Part shown: positions 8,210-16,299 of the stretch, one piece after another
How positions within the stretch are numbered: the stretch's first letter is position 1
Layout: the number at the start of each line of letters is the position of its first letter
NCBI GenBank assembly: GCA_945861565.1
Contig: CAMAUY010000054.1
Span: 1 to 35,542 of the forward strand
Origin: Akkermansia muciniphila
Lineage (GTDB): Bacteria; Verrucomicrobiota; Verrucomicrobiia; Limisphaerales; UBA9464
Length of the DNA: 35,542 nt
Direction of reading: 5' to 3'
Notes under the pieces: generated by a model
What the model was told of the DNA's origin: nothing
What the model saw: only the letters and a program-made list of their open reading frames with translations
The model's database searches: none
Position numbers and translations under genes: made by a program

Positions 8210-11200
8210 CTATTCAACTACCACGATGCGGTAGTAGCGCTGGTCGGCGGCGGGCCGGTTGTCCACCAGGGCCTTGAGCGTGCCGGTGCCCTGGGTTTCC
8301 AGCGTCAACCGTTCCCAGCTGCCGTCAATCGTCTCCTTGCTTTCCGCGGCATACCGGCGACCCGGCAGTGTGCGGAAGGTGAGCTCGGTGCTGGGCACCG
8401 GACCGGCGATACGCCGCACCAGCGGGATCAGCACGACGTCACCGCGGCGGGAAAGGTTTTGGATGCGCAGATCCTCGGCGGCTGCGGTGTCGGCTTCTTG
8501 GAACACCTCGATCGCCTTCAGGTAGTCGGCCAGCGCCTTCTGCTCCCCGCCGTCGGTGTCGAACTTGAGCACCGTTCCCGTCGCCACGAGGTCGAACCGA
8601 TCGGTCCCTTGGGTGAGGGCGAAGTAACTGTCGCCCCCGCCCGCCAGGAAGTTGAGCGTGACGATGCGGAAGGTGCGCGTTGGATCGCCGACGAGCTGGC
8701 CGTTTTCCACGACCAGATCCTGGCTGTCGTCGGGATGGATCACGACGAGGTTGCGCAGGCGTTCGCCGCCGAAATCAATCGCCGTCGGGACGCCGTTGGC
8801 GTTGCGGACGTACGTCATCGGCTTGTTCGTGGGCACGAAGCTGAAGCTCAGGCTAGAAACCTGCGGGAACTGACCCGGCGTGCCGCTGCCGGCCACGGCC
8901 CACTCCATCGTGTCGCGCAACTGCTGCGCGGTGAGCGTCAGGAGCGACAGCGTGTTGTTGAAGCGGAGGCTGTTCTCGATGTCGAGTTGGCTGACCTCGC
9001 CCGCGAGCTTGCCTACGCGGGGGTTCGCCGGGGGCGGGATGGGAATGACGCTGCCCCCCGCGGAGGAATACGCGCCGATCGCGTCCCGAATGCCGCCGCC
9101 GTTCTTCAGCGAGATCACCGTGGCCGGGTCGGTCTGCCGGGCGCGGAAGAGGTTGGCATCGGCGGTCACATTGCCGAGGTTCGTCTCCTCGGTGCGGACG
9201 CTGTTGCGGTTGCCGTTGAGGTAAACCGCCGTGCGGCCGAAGCGGTTACCGTCCTTTCCGTCCACAATTGCAGCGAGCCTGGAGACGACCTCCGCGACGG
9301 TCGTGTCCGGCCCCACGTTGCCGGTGTCCAGCACGCCCTGGATGTCGGTGGCGTAGGCGCCACTGCGTTCATCGAAAGCGGTGAGCACGCCCGCCTCGTT
9401 GAAGCTGGCGATGAGCCGGCCGACGTAGCGGTAGTTGGACCCGGTGTTGACGACGAAGACGGGTTCGCCGCTCGCCGAGGTGAACTGCGTTGGATAGGGG
9501 CTGGCGACGAAGTCCTCCGGGCGGAGCCGGTCCGTGGGTTTCGCAAAGATGCTGTGCGAGCCGCCGGCGATGATGAGATCGACGTCGCGAAGCTGCTGGG
9601 CGAGGGCGAACTCGCGGTCGAACTGCTGCAGATGGGTCATCACGACGACCTTGTTGACACCGAGCGCGAGGAGTCCGTCCACGGCCGCCTGGATGTCGCT
9701 CGCGAGATTCTGCGACACGCCAATGTTGCCCGGCGAGGAGATGGAGCGCAGTTCCGTGGCGGTGCCGCCCACCAGGCCGATCTTTTGGCCGGCCACGGTG
9801 AGGATGGCGCTCCTGGCGATCTTGTTCTTTATCGCCGTGGTCTCCTGTCCGTCGGCCGTGACGAGGCTGGCCATGCTGCCGTCGGGTGCAAAATTCAAGT
9901 TCGCGCTGAGATACGGAAACGCCGTGCCGGCGTAGCTGGCCGCGGCATCCGGCAGGATGAGGCTGCGGACCAGCGGCGTGTTGTCGTCAAACTCGTGGTT
10001 GCCGAAGCAGGACGCCTGAATTCCGAGGGCGTTGAGGATGGTGATGTCGGCGCGGCCCTTGACGCCGTTGAACGGCGCGGCGGGATCGGCGCTCGCGGTG
10101 AAGAACGGTCCCGGGATGTAGTTGTCGCCGGAGGCCAGCACGAGGGTTTGGGCGGGGAAATCGGCCCTCAGCGCATTGAGCACGGAGGAGAACCGCGGGG
10201 CATCGTCAAGCGCCGAGATGCCGGCCTCGAAGTCTGACGCGTGCAGCACCTGCAGCGTGAGCGCACCGCTGAGCGCGCGGGTCACCGTGAGGTTCACCGG
10301 GGCGCTGGTGGTCGCGAACCCGAGGTTGTCGGTCGCGACCGCCGTGAGCACATGCTGGCCCACGGGCGCGTTGGCGAGGTTGAGGGAGAATGGCGCCGCG
10401 CTGCTGGAACCCACCTTGGTGGCGCCGGTGAAGTAGTCCACTGTCTTGACGAAGCCGTCAGCATCTGCGGCGCTGACCTTGAAGGCGATGATGTAGGGCG
10501 CGGCGGCCGTCGTGTTGTCCGTCGGGGTGGTGATCGCGATCAACGGAGCCGTGTTGGCCGCGATAATTGTCACCGTCTTGCTGGTTTCGGCCGTGGCCCC
10601 GTCATTGTCCGTGACGACGACGCGGTAAACGTGTTCACCCACGGTGGGCGATGCGATTTCGAGCACCCAGGGGAAGGCGGATTTCTCGGCGAGCTTCACC
10701 CCATCCTCAAAGAACTCGGCCTGGGTGATGATCCCGTCCGCATCCGTGGCCTTGATGGTCAACGGCAGGGGCCCCCGGGCGAAAATGTTTCCGGAAGGCA
10801 GGATGATCTCGACCGTCGGTCCGGCGTTGGCGAGCCGCGGCGCACCGATGCCCGGCAGTGTCACGCGGTAGGCGAGCAGCATCAGGTCCACCGTGACCGC
10901 GTTCGTGCCAACGGGCACGCCGTTGTGATAAACCACCTCGGCCTTGAAGTCGTTGTCATTGCCCACCAGCAGGAGGTAGTCGTCCGGATTGGCCGCGTCG
11001 TTCAGGGGGATCAATGAGAGCGCCTCCCATTTTTCACAGAGCGAGTTCGCGTCCTGATTCGTGCTCGTATTGAGGCCGAACTTCGTCAGTTGCGCTCCGT
11101 CGAGCAGGTCCACAAAGTCCTGGCGGGCGGCCGCCGTGAGCCCGTTGGGCAGCACTGTCCCTGTGGTCGGCAGCGACAATTGTCCGGGCGCTCCCTTCTC

Positions 11201-12286
11201 CAGGTCGTAGGCCGTGCCCGCAAGATTCGAGGCACCTTCGGTCGAGGCTAGCACCACCCTCTTGTAGGTCGGCGAAAGGTTCGTCTCCGCCGCCCCGCGC
11301 CCGATGCCGTCGCGCTCAAGCACGAGGAAGGTCGTGGCGTTGAGGGCGAGCCCCGCGCTGACCGGTGTGTGGCGGTTGCCCGTGGCGTTGCCGTTGAGCG
11401 TGAGCTGATAGACCTGCTCGGCGACAACCTTGCCGTAGGATGGCGAGAGCGGATCGGTGTCGAACTGCAGGATGCGGGTGTTTCGGCCCAGGTTGCCGGC
11501 ACCTCCGTCCTGGATGGCAGGCGACTGGAGGAAGGCGATCAGCCGCTTGTGGTCGGGTGTCAACGCGAGCCCTTCGAGGCCACGGTTGTTTCGACGACCC
11601 GACGTCGGGGCGGCGTTACCGGTGAAGTTCAGCCTGCCGGGAAAGTTTCCCTGCACCGGAAGTAGCGCGGCCGGAGGCAGGATCGTCTCGATCAGATTGG
11701 CCTGGGCATCGAACCGGAACAGGCCCGGCCCATACTCGTCGGTCACCCAATAGCCCCCGCCCGGCGCGAGGACGAGCCCCTCGGCGTCGAGCGAACGCCG
11801 TCCTGCGCCAATTGAGGTGGCCGGCGACTGCGGCACGACGGGGTTGTTCGTATTGCCGGCATCGAAGCCCGTGAAGAACCGGCTCTCCGTGCCGGTCCCG
11901 TAGGTGAAGAGCACGGTGTCCACGTTGGTGAACGTGATCTGGTCCTGCCCCACCGGCGTTTCGCCGTAGTAGGGAGTGATCGTGAAGTTGAACAGTTCCA
12001 GTCGTGGCCGGTAATCCGTCGCCCCGTCGCCGAAGCCGCGGTCGGGCAGGCCGATCAAGCGGCCCATGATCTTGCCGTCGGCATAAACCAGCGTATTGGT
12101 GTCTATGGCCATGGCGGAGAAGCCGCCCAGCGTGTCCTGCTGGCCGTTGCCGAACTTGTCGAAGGTGGCGGCTGGCACGCGGCCAACGCCGACCAGGCCC
12201 TTGTTAACAAAACCAGCGAACTGGGCGTGCGCGACGGCGGCCGTCGCAAGGAAGAGAGGAAGGAGACAAACTTTTCGAAATATCAT
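8210..12286 (-). CDS. Secreted fusion: esterase-like phytase domain + Ig-like domains + 5'-nucleotidase
   Basis: 1358 aa with a clear signal peptide (1-21, ending AHA). Residues ~30-470 match the esterase-like phytase domain (PF13449 type) with GLPDRGFGDG and GGYWVTDEYGPGLFRFD near 180. Residues ~488-665 contain two Ig-like repeats ('ADAD/TDADG-hh-hh-xFhxG'). Residues ~677-930 form a calcineurin-like metallophosphatase domain with LHASDFE (H682, D685), GDNYIPG, GNHEFDDN (N763-H764), MTHLQQ and GGSHSIF. Residues ~1015-1230 form the 5'-nucleotidase C-terminal domain with NGGGIRDAIG near 1061. The last ~70 residues form a small module ending QRYYRIVVVE, like the end of the 517-2748 product. The expected role is extracellular phosphate release from phosphomonoesters or nucleotides. 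The usual DxH metal motif reads D-F-E here. It is monocistronic. Confidence 0.88.
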   Translation of the reverse strand: MIFRKVCLLPLFLATAAVAHAQFAGFVNKGLVGVGRVPAATFDKFGNGQQDTLGGFSAMAIDTNTLVYADGKIMGRLIGLPDRGFGDGATDYRPRLELFNFTITPYYGETPVGQDQITFTNVDTVLFTYGTGTESRFFTGFDAGNTNNPVVPQSPATSIGAGRRSLDAEGLVLAPGGGYWVTDEYGPGLFRFDAQANLIETILPPAALLPVQGNFPGRLNFTGNAAPTSGRRNNRGLEGLALTPDHKRLIAFLQSPAIQDGGAGNLGRNTRILQFDTDPLSPSYGKVVAEQVYQLTLNGNATGNRHTPVSAGLALNATTFLVLERDGIGRGAAETNLSPTYKRVVLASTEGASNLAGTAYDLEKGAPGQLSLPTTGTVLPNGLTAAARQDFVDLLDGAQLTKFGLNTSTNQDANSLCEKWEALSLIPLNDAANPDDYLLLVGNDNDFKAEVVYHNGVPVGTNAVTVDLMLLAYRVTLPGIGAPRLANAGPTVEIILPSGNIFARGPLPLTIKATDADGIITQAEFFEDGVKLAEKSAFPWVLEIASPTVGEHVYRVVVTDNDGATAETSKTVTIIAANTAPLIAITTPTDNTTAAAPYIIAFKVSAADADGFVKTVDYFTGATKVGSSSAAPFSLNLANAPVGQHVLTAVATDNLGFATTSAPVNLTVTRALSGALTLQVLHASDFEAGISALDDAPRFSSVLNALRADFPAQTLVLASGDNYIPGPFFTASADPAAPFNGVKGRADITILNALGIQASCFGNHEFDDNTPLVRSLILPDAAASYAGTAFPYLSANLNFAPDGSMASLVTADGQETTAIKNKIARSAILTVAGQKIGLVGGTATELRSISSPGNIGVSQNLASDIQAAVDGLLALGVNKVVVMTHLQQFDREFALAQQLRDVDLIIAGGSHSIFAKPTDRLRPEDFVASPYPTQFTSASGEPVFVVNTGSNYRYVGRLIASFNEAGVLTAFDERSGAYATDIQGVLDTGNVGPDTTVAEVVSRLAAIVDGKDGNRFGRTAVYLNGNRNSVRTEETNLGNVTADANLFRARQTDPATVISLKNGGGIRDAIGAYSSAGGSVIPIPPPANPRVGKLAGEVSQLDIENSLRFNNTLSLLTLTAQQLRDTMEWAVAGSGTPGQFPQVSSLSFSFVPTNKPMTYVRNANGVPTAIDFGGERLRNLVVIHPDDSQDLVVENGQLVGDPTRTFRIVTLNFLAGGGDSYFALTQGTDRFDLVATGTVLKFDTDGGEQKALADYLKAIEVFQEADTAAAEDLRIQNLSRRGDVVLIPLVRRIAGPVPSTELTFRTLPGRRYAAESKETIDGSWERLTLETQGTGTLKALVDNRPAADQRYYRIVVVE

Positions 12287-12385
12287 CGCCCCGGAGCTTC
12301 CAGCCCGGAGGTTACGGTGGATGGGCTGGGTTGTTACGCTTTGGTAAAAACGGGTGAGAATTAAAAACGGACAGGCTGATTGTCT

Positions 12386-12432
12386 CGTGAAAACTCAATG
12401 ACGACCTCGGCCTGCCTGATGATCCGGCGACG
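12386..12432 (+). pseudogene. Relic of an esterase 3' end (47-bp direct repeat of 15018-15063)
   Basis: Apart from one extra A, this stretch is identical to positions 15018-15063, the codons for the C-terminal [14 protein letters not shown] of the intact esterase at 14242-15105. The same reading frame survives for these residues and then meets TAG at the point where the intact gene continues with AAG. No other esterase sequence is visible upstream. It therefore looks like a leftover of a duplicated or recombined esterase copy, not a gene. The two copies are in direct orientation and bracket 2.6 kb containing the RAYT relic, the methyltransferase-like gene and the intact esterase. Confidence 0.8.
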
Positions 12433-12465
12433 TAGGGCCGCAGCTTTCCGTATAGAACGTGGCGG

Positions 12466-12841
12466 TCAGCCGTGTATCCCGAAGTTGTTAGAGAAGGTAG
12501 CGGACGCCGCGCTGCTCCATGGCCATTCGGTCAACAGCCGCACATAGCCATGATGCACCGGGTTGATGTGCACATAATTGACGGTCGCGAAGAAGTGCCG
12601 CTCCGAACGTATGAACCGGTCGGTGGCGCGATGGCAAACCTGCCGCCCGCCCGGGCTTTCCTCACCGTTCAAAGTGTGGCTGGTGCGTCCGTGATATCGG
12701 CCCACCTCATGCAGCAGTTTGAGAATGTTGGGGGCTTCAACGAGGAGGGTGATAGTGATTGGGTAACACGCACCCGGCAACCGTCCTGGCGGCGTGCTCC
12801 CGAAAAAGCTCCAGCAAAGTAGCGGAAAACCCGGTGATCAT
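12466..12841 (-). pseudogene. RAYT (REP-associated tyrosine transposase, Y1_Tnp) remnant, frameshifted and 5'-truncated
   Basis: Two overlapping minus-strand frames together give a RAYT/TnpA_REP-like protein. The first (from 12841) reads ATLLELFREH...GCVLPNHYH, containing the HUH metal motif H-Y-H preceded by PN at about 12749-12763. The second (ending TGA at 12466) continues with LLVEAPNILKLLHEVGRYHGRTSHTLN and FFATVNYVHINPVHHGYVRLLTEWPWSSA, the family's C-terminal hallmark. An extra C at about 12748 breaks the frame directly after the HUH motif. The methionine expected before PNHYH is missing, and the N-terminal half (T-x-R-G-x-x-x-x-x-F type) is absent. The gene is therefore inactive. Its last codons (SAASATFSNNF) coincide with one end of the dispersed repeat, which ties this family to the copies at 235-388 and 34480-34635. 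Confidence 0.85.
12475..12515 (-). repeat. Dispersed hairpin repeat, truncated copy fused to the RAYT 3' end
   Basis: Roughly 41 bp matching the outer end of copies 1 and 2 (CGAAGTTGTTRGAGA, then GGTAGCGGACGCCGCGCTGC), with only a few substitutions. The match stops where the first palindrome would fold back, and the sequence runs on into the RAYT coding region. A REP sitting directly at a RAYT gene end is the arrangement known for RAYT/REP systems, because the transposase recognises its flanking REPs. Confidence 0.8.
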
Positions 12842-13333
12842 GGTTGTTTGATTTTGGCAATGAGAGCGGGCATTGAACGCGAAGGGGAAGAGTTGAATCC
12901 AGACTGAATGGTCCGCTATTAAAGATTGTACTACAACAAGATGCGCGGTTTTTGTCGGAAGGCAATCGGGGCTGACGGTGGGGCTCCTTGGCCGAAATCT
13001 TCACCCCCACCTCCAGCCAAGTTTTCCTCCCGTCGATGGCACGACTTGATCCGGCAAGCCTGCACACCGATCCCTTGGAATGCCCCGAGTGTCACCAGCC
13101 TCCAAATTCACTTGCTATCGCCGGCTCACGGGGGGGAGGGTTATAAAAATTCGCCGGGTTCAGTTAACCAAATCTCCCTATTCGCGGAGCGTCAAAAAAG
13201 GGAAATTCTATCAAAAACCAGTCCGCCACCACAACGAACAGTTGGTAGAGGGCCGCTGGGTTCAAGCCGATTATCTCTTCGGCCGGATCGCCATCGACAC
13301 CTCCGCAACAGCCTGATTTATCCCAACACCGGT
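12842..13333. other. Non-coding scar region between RAYT relic and methyltransferase-like gene
   Basis: About 490 bp without a convincing gene. Short open frames run through it, including one encoding KKGKFYQKPVRHHNEQLVEGRW near 13195-13265 that matches no family I recognise. A locally AT-rich patch (13140-13220) contrasts with the GC-rich surroundings. Frames that extend the downstream gene upstream into this region lose its sequence character. It may hold the promoter of the gene at 13334 and debris of a lost gene, but neither can be proven from sequence. Confidence 0.4.
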
Positions 13334-14188
13334 ATGGCCTTTCATCGCATGCTCAAGCATCGCCGCATCTGGCGACGCATTTTTTATGAACGCCTGACGG
13401 AACCGCTTCATCTCAACGCCATCTCGTTGTTTGTGGCTGCTCTTGGATCCTTTGAACGGAAAGTAGAATTTGATCTAGTGCTACGGGCGCATAACGCCTT
13501 TGGGATTCTTCGCGCGGCCCAAATCGCGGCGAAGCAGGGAGTCCGGGAGATTGTGGCTCTGGAATTCGGAGTCGCGGCCGGTGCCGGCCTACTCAACATG
13601 AGTATGATCGCCGTGCGTGTCGAGGCCGCGACCGGAGTTCGCGTCCGCGTGGTCGGATTCGATAGCGGGAGCGGAATGCCCCCTCCTGTCGACTATCGAG
13701 ATCATCCGGACCTCTATGTACGCGGGGATTACCAGATGGATTTCGATGCACTCCAACGACGCCTGCCCGCCGGAACCAGCCTCATCCTGGGTCCCATCGA
13801 CGAGACAGTGCCCAAGTTTTTGAAGGAGTTGAGCGTACCGATCGGTTATGTGGTTATCGATGTAGACTACTGGAGTTCGACATGTGCTGCACTCCGGGTG
13901 TTCGACGGCCAGCCGGAGCAATATCTCCCGATGGTCATCTGTTACGTCGATGACATCCAGTTCGAGGAGAACAACTCATGGTGTGGTGAATTACTCGCGA
14001 TCCGTGAGTTCAACGACGCCCACCCGCTTCGGAAGATCGAGCGGTGTGACGTGTTACTCAATCGTCGCATCTTCAAGCGCGCGCCGTGGCTCCGCCAGAT
14101 CTTTTACCTGCACGTGCTGGACCACCCTGCTCGGAGCTTCGAGGACACGTCGCGCCCCAAGGCCGCGCTGCCGAATCCGTATTTGTGA
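13334..14188 (+). CDS. Predicted class-I SAM-dependent methyltransferase-like protein (TylF/MycF-like)
   Basis: 284 aa from the ATG at 13334; an ATG four codons later (13346) is equally plausible, and the longer reading from 12926 is rejected because its extra N-terminus is low-complexity and unlike a protein domain. The glycine-rich stretch ALEFGVAAGAGLLNM looks like motif I of a Rossmann methyltransferase, followed by VRVVGFDSGSGMP at the position of the acidic SAM-ribose motif. Later segments YVVIDVDYWSSTCAALRVF and VICYVDDIQFEENN supply possible metal-binding acidic residues, as in macrocin-O-methyltransferase (TylF)-like proteins found in polysaccharide clusters. No signal peptide is seen. 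It stands alone, 53 bp before the esterase. Family placement is moderate and the substrate is unknown. Confidence 0.55.
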   Translation: MAFHRMLKHRRIWRRIFYERLTEPLHLNAISLFVAALGSFERKVEFDLVLRAHNAFGILRAAQIAAKQGVREIVALEFGVAAGAGLLNMSMIAVRVEAATGVRVRVVGFDSGSGMPPPVDYRDHPDLYVRGDYQMDFDALQRRLPAGTSLILGPIDETVPKFLKELSVPIGYVVIDVDYWSSTCAALRVFDGQPEQYLPMVICYVDDIQFEENNSWCGELLAIREFNDAHPLRKIERCDVLLNRRIFKRAPWLRQIFYLHVLDHPARSFEDTSRPKAALPNPYL

Positions 14189-14241
14189 CCGCCCGTCACC
14201 GAATCCCCTAACGCTGCATCATTCACGTACCATCCGATCGC

Positions 14242-15105
14242 ATGAATCTCCGCTGCCATCTGCTCATTGCTTTAGCCCTCGGGTCCGCCACCCACGCGCA
14301 GACCATCCAACGCAACCTCCCCTATGCCGAACCAGTGCACGAACGCCGCGTGCTCGATGTCTATTCGCCCAAGGACGCAAAGAATCTGCCCGTGGTGTTT
14401 TGGATTCACGGCGGAGGTTGGCAGGCGGGTGACAAGAGCGATGTGAAACTGAAGCCGCAGTTCTTCATGGAGAAGGGGTTCGTCTTTGTTTCCACCAACT
14501 ATCGACTCCTACCCGGCGTGGATATGCGCACCCTCATCCGCGATGTCGCCAAGTCATTTCGCTGGGTGCAGGATCATATCACCGAATACGGCGGCGATCC
14601 GAAGCGCGTGCTCGTCGGTGGCCATTCGGCGGGTGCACAGCTCGCGGCGTTGATTTGCACCGATGACCGATATTTGAAGGCGGAAGGGATTCCATTCGAT
14701 GTACTCGTCGGCTGCGTGCCAGTCGATGGCGACACCTACGATGTGCCGGCGATTATCGAGACTGCGGAGACACGGCTTCGGGTCCATCAATTGCCTCCGC
14801 GGATCAATGGTCATCGGGAGAAGTTTGGCAATACGCCCGAGAACCACAAAGACTTCTCCGCCGTCACGCACATCGCGAAGGGCAAAGGGATTCCGCCGTT
14901 CCTGATCCTCTACGTCGCGAGTCATCCCGACACTTCCGCGCAGGCACTCCGTCTTGGCGCGGTGCTAAAGAACTCGGGTATCCCCGCGAAGATCTTAGGT
15001 GGCAAGGATACGAGTCACGTGAAACTCAATGACGACCTCGGCCTGCCTGATGATCCGGCGACGAAGGCGTTGCTCGAATTTGTGACGCCGGTGGTCACAA
15101 AGTGA
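14242..15105 (+). CDS. Secreted alpha/beta-hydrolase esterase (BD-FAE-like)
   Basis: 287 aa with a signal peptide (1-19, ending THA-Q). The alpha/beta-hydrolase elements are complete: oxyanion-hole motif H56-G57-G58-G59, nucleophile elbow G-H-S129-A-G, and probable acid D230 (in ASHPDTSAQ) and base H259 (in DTSHVKLN). The DVYSPKD...[12 protein letters not shown] opening and the closing [18 protein letters not shown] block are typical of the carboxylesterase/lipase group with BD-FAE-type members common in Planctomycetes and Verrucomicrobia, which deacylate plant polysaccharides or small esters. The substrate cannot be named from sequence. Its 3' end is partly duplicated at 12386-12432. The downstream gene starts 71 bp later on the same strand. 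Confidence 0.9.
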   Translation: MNLRCHLLIALALGSATHAQTIQRNLPYAEPVHERRVLDVYSPKDAKNLPVVFWIHGGGWQAGDKSDVKLKPQFFMEKGFVFVSTNYRLLPGVDMRTLIRDVAKSFRWVQDHITEYGGDPKRVLVGGHSAGAQLAALICTDDRYLKAEGIPFDVLVGCVPVDGDTYDVPAIIETAETRLRVHQLPPRINGHREKFGNTPENHKDFSAVTHIAKGKGIPPFLILYVASHPDTSAQALRLGAVLKNSGIPAKILGGKDTSHVKLNDDLGLPDDPATKALLEFVTPVVTK

Positions 15106-15176
15106 GCAGCGTCTGAAAAGACGATCTTTGTGTTGTCCGATTCAGCACTGCAGTTCAGATTGGATTAACTCTTCCC

Positions 15177-16289
15177 ATGAAATTGAATTGGATAGCCGTC
15201 GGGACGGCGCTCATTGCGGCCTTGGGAATACCCGAAGGTCGATCGGCCGAGGTGATCCGTGGCCGACGCTCGCTGGTGCTTGCCGGGCAGGACGCCCGTC
15301 TCGTGGTCGACCTGGCGGGAGGTTCGATCGGTGATTTTCGACTGCGTGGATCGGACGTCAACCCATTGAACTGGGCGGCTCCGGCGGAGGGGAAAACCCA
15401 GCCGAGTGCGTTCGGTCATTTTCTTTGTCTGGATCGTTGGGGGCCCCCGTCCGACGCCGAGGGGGCCAATGGAATGCCATACCACGGCGAGGCCACCCAT
15501 GTGGAGTGGACATTGGTGACCGAACCAAGAACTGGGGATCACATCGCCGGCGGTGAAATGTCCGCCCGGCTGCCAATGGCGGGACTCTCGATCAAGCGAA
15601 CGCTCCGACTCGGGGCGATCGGTGCGACGTGTGTTGTCCGCGAGGAGGTGCGGAACGAAAACAAGCTCGGACGAATCTTTAATATGGTTCAGCATCCGAC
15701 CCTTGGCGGCGCCTTTCTTGACGAGACGACGGTGGTGGATTGCAACGGGCGAAGGGGATTTTCCCAGGGCGGATCGCTGCCCCATCCCGAGGAGCCGTCC
15801 TCCTACTGGCCGCAGGCGCTGAATCAGGACGGCCAGTCGGTCAACTTGCGGCATCTCACCTCGGATCCGAATCCGAACGTGGTCTCCTACGCAATAGACG
15901 ACGAATTCGGATGGGTAACCGCCGCGACGCCGGGCCGCGGCCTGCTGCTGGGATACCTTTGGCGCACGCGCGATTATCCGTGGGTTAATCTTTGGCGAGA
16001 TGTTCGGAATGGACGTCCGGCGGCGCGTGGATTGGAGTTTGGAACGACCGGTTTGCATCAACCTTTTCCAATCCTGACCCGTAAGGGCACGATTTTCGGA
16101 AGGCAATTGTTCGAGCACCTTGACGCCGGTGAATCGCGGACCAAGAGCTATGCGGTGTTTCTCGGGAAGGTTCCGTCGGACTTCGCGGGCGTCGGTGGCA
16201 TTGAGGTTGAAAAGGGAAGATTGCTCATCCGCGAACGCGGTCGCGGAAAGGAACGGGACATCCTCATTGAAATGGGTGAATTGCCCTAA
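15177..16289 (+). CDS. Secreted galactose-mutarotase-like (beta-sandwich) protein
   Basis: 370 aa with a signal peptide (about 1-23, ending RSA-E). The protein is rich in beta strands. It has FGHFLCLDRWGPPSDAEGANGMPYHGEATHVEWTL near the N-terminal third, FNMVQHPTLGGAFLDETTVVD in the middle, and LLLGYLWRTRDYPWVNLWRD later. The layout resembles galactose mutarotase-like carbohydrate-binding folds, with the conserved 'HGEA' and a histidine in 'QHPT' at positions where mutarotases place active histidines. I do not recognise a named family, so the call rests on fold-like features only. It precedes the NHL-repeat gene by 10 bp, which suggests one operon with a shared role in extracellular sugar handling. 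Confidence 0.6.
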   Translation: MKLNWIAVGTALIAALGIPEGRSAEVIRGRRSLVLAGQDARLVVDLAGGSIGDFRLRGSDVNPLNWAAPAEGKTQPSAFGHFLCLDRWGPPSDAEGANGMPYHGEATHVEWTLVTEPRTGDHIAGGEMSARLPMAGLSIKRTLRLGAIGATCVVREEVRNENKLGRIFNMVQHPTLGGAFLDETTVVDCNGRRGFSQGGSLPHPEEPSSYWPQALNQDGQSVNLRHLTSDPNPNVVSYAIDDEFGWVTAATPGRGLLLGYLWRTRDYPWVNLWRDVRNGRPAARGLEFGTTGLHQPFPILTRKGTIFGRQLFEHLDAGESRTKSYAVFLGKVPSDFAGVGGIEVEKGRLLIRERGRGKERDILIEMGELP

Positions 16290-16299
16290 TTTTCAACTC

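Noticed and set aside
8459..10237. Long plus-strand open frame of 592 codons opposite the phytase/nucleotidase gene
   Set aside because: Its product is rich in R, E, V and A in the biased pattern of an antisense shadow in GC-rich DNA, with no domain, whereas the minus-strand frame has a signal peptide and clear domains.
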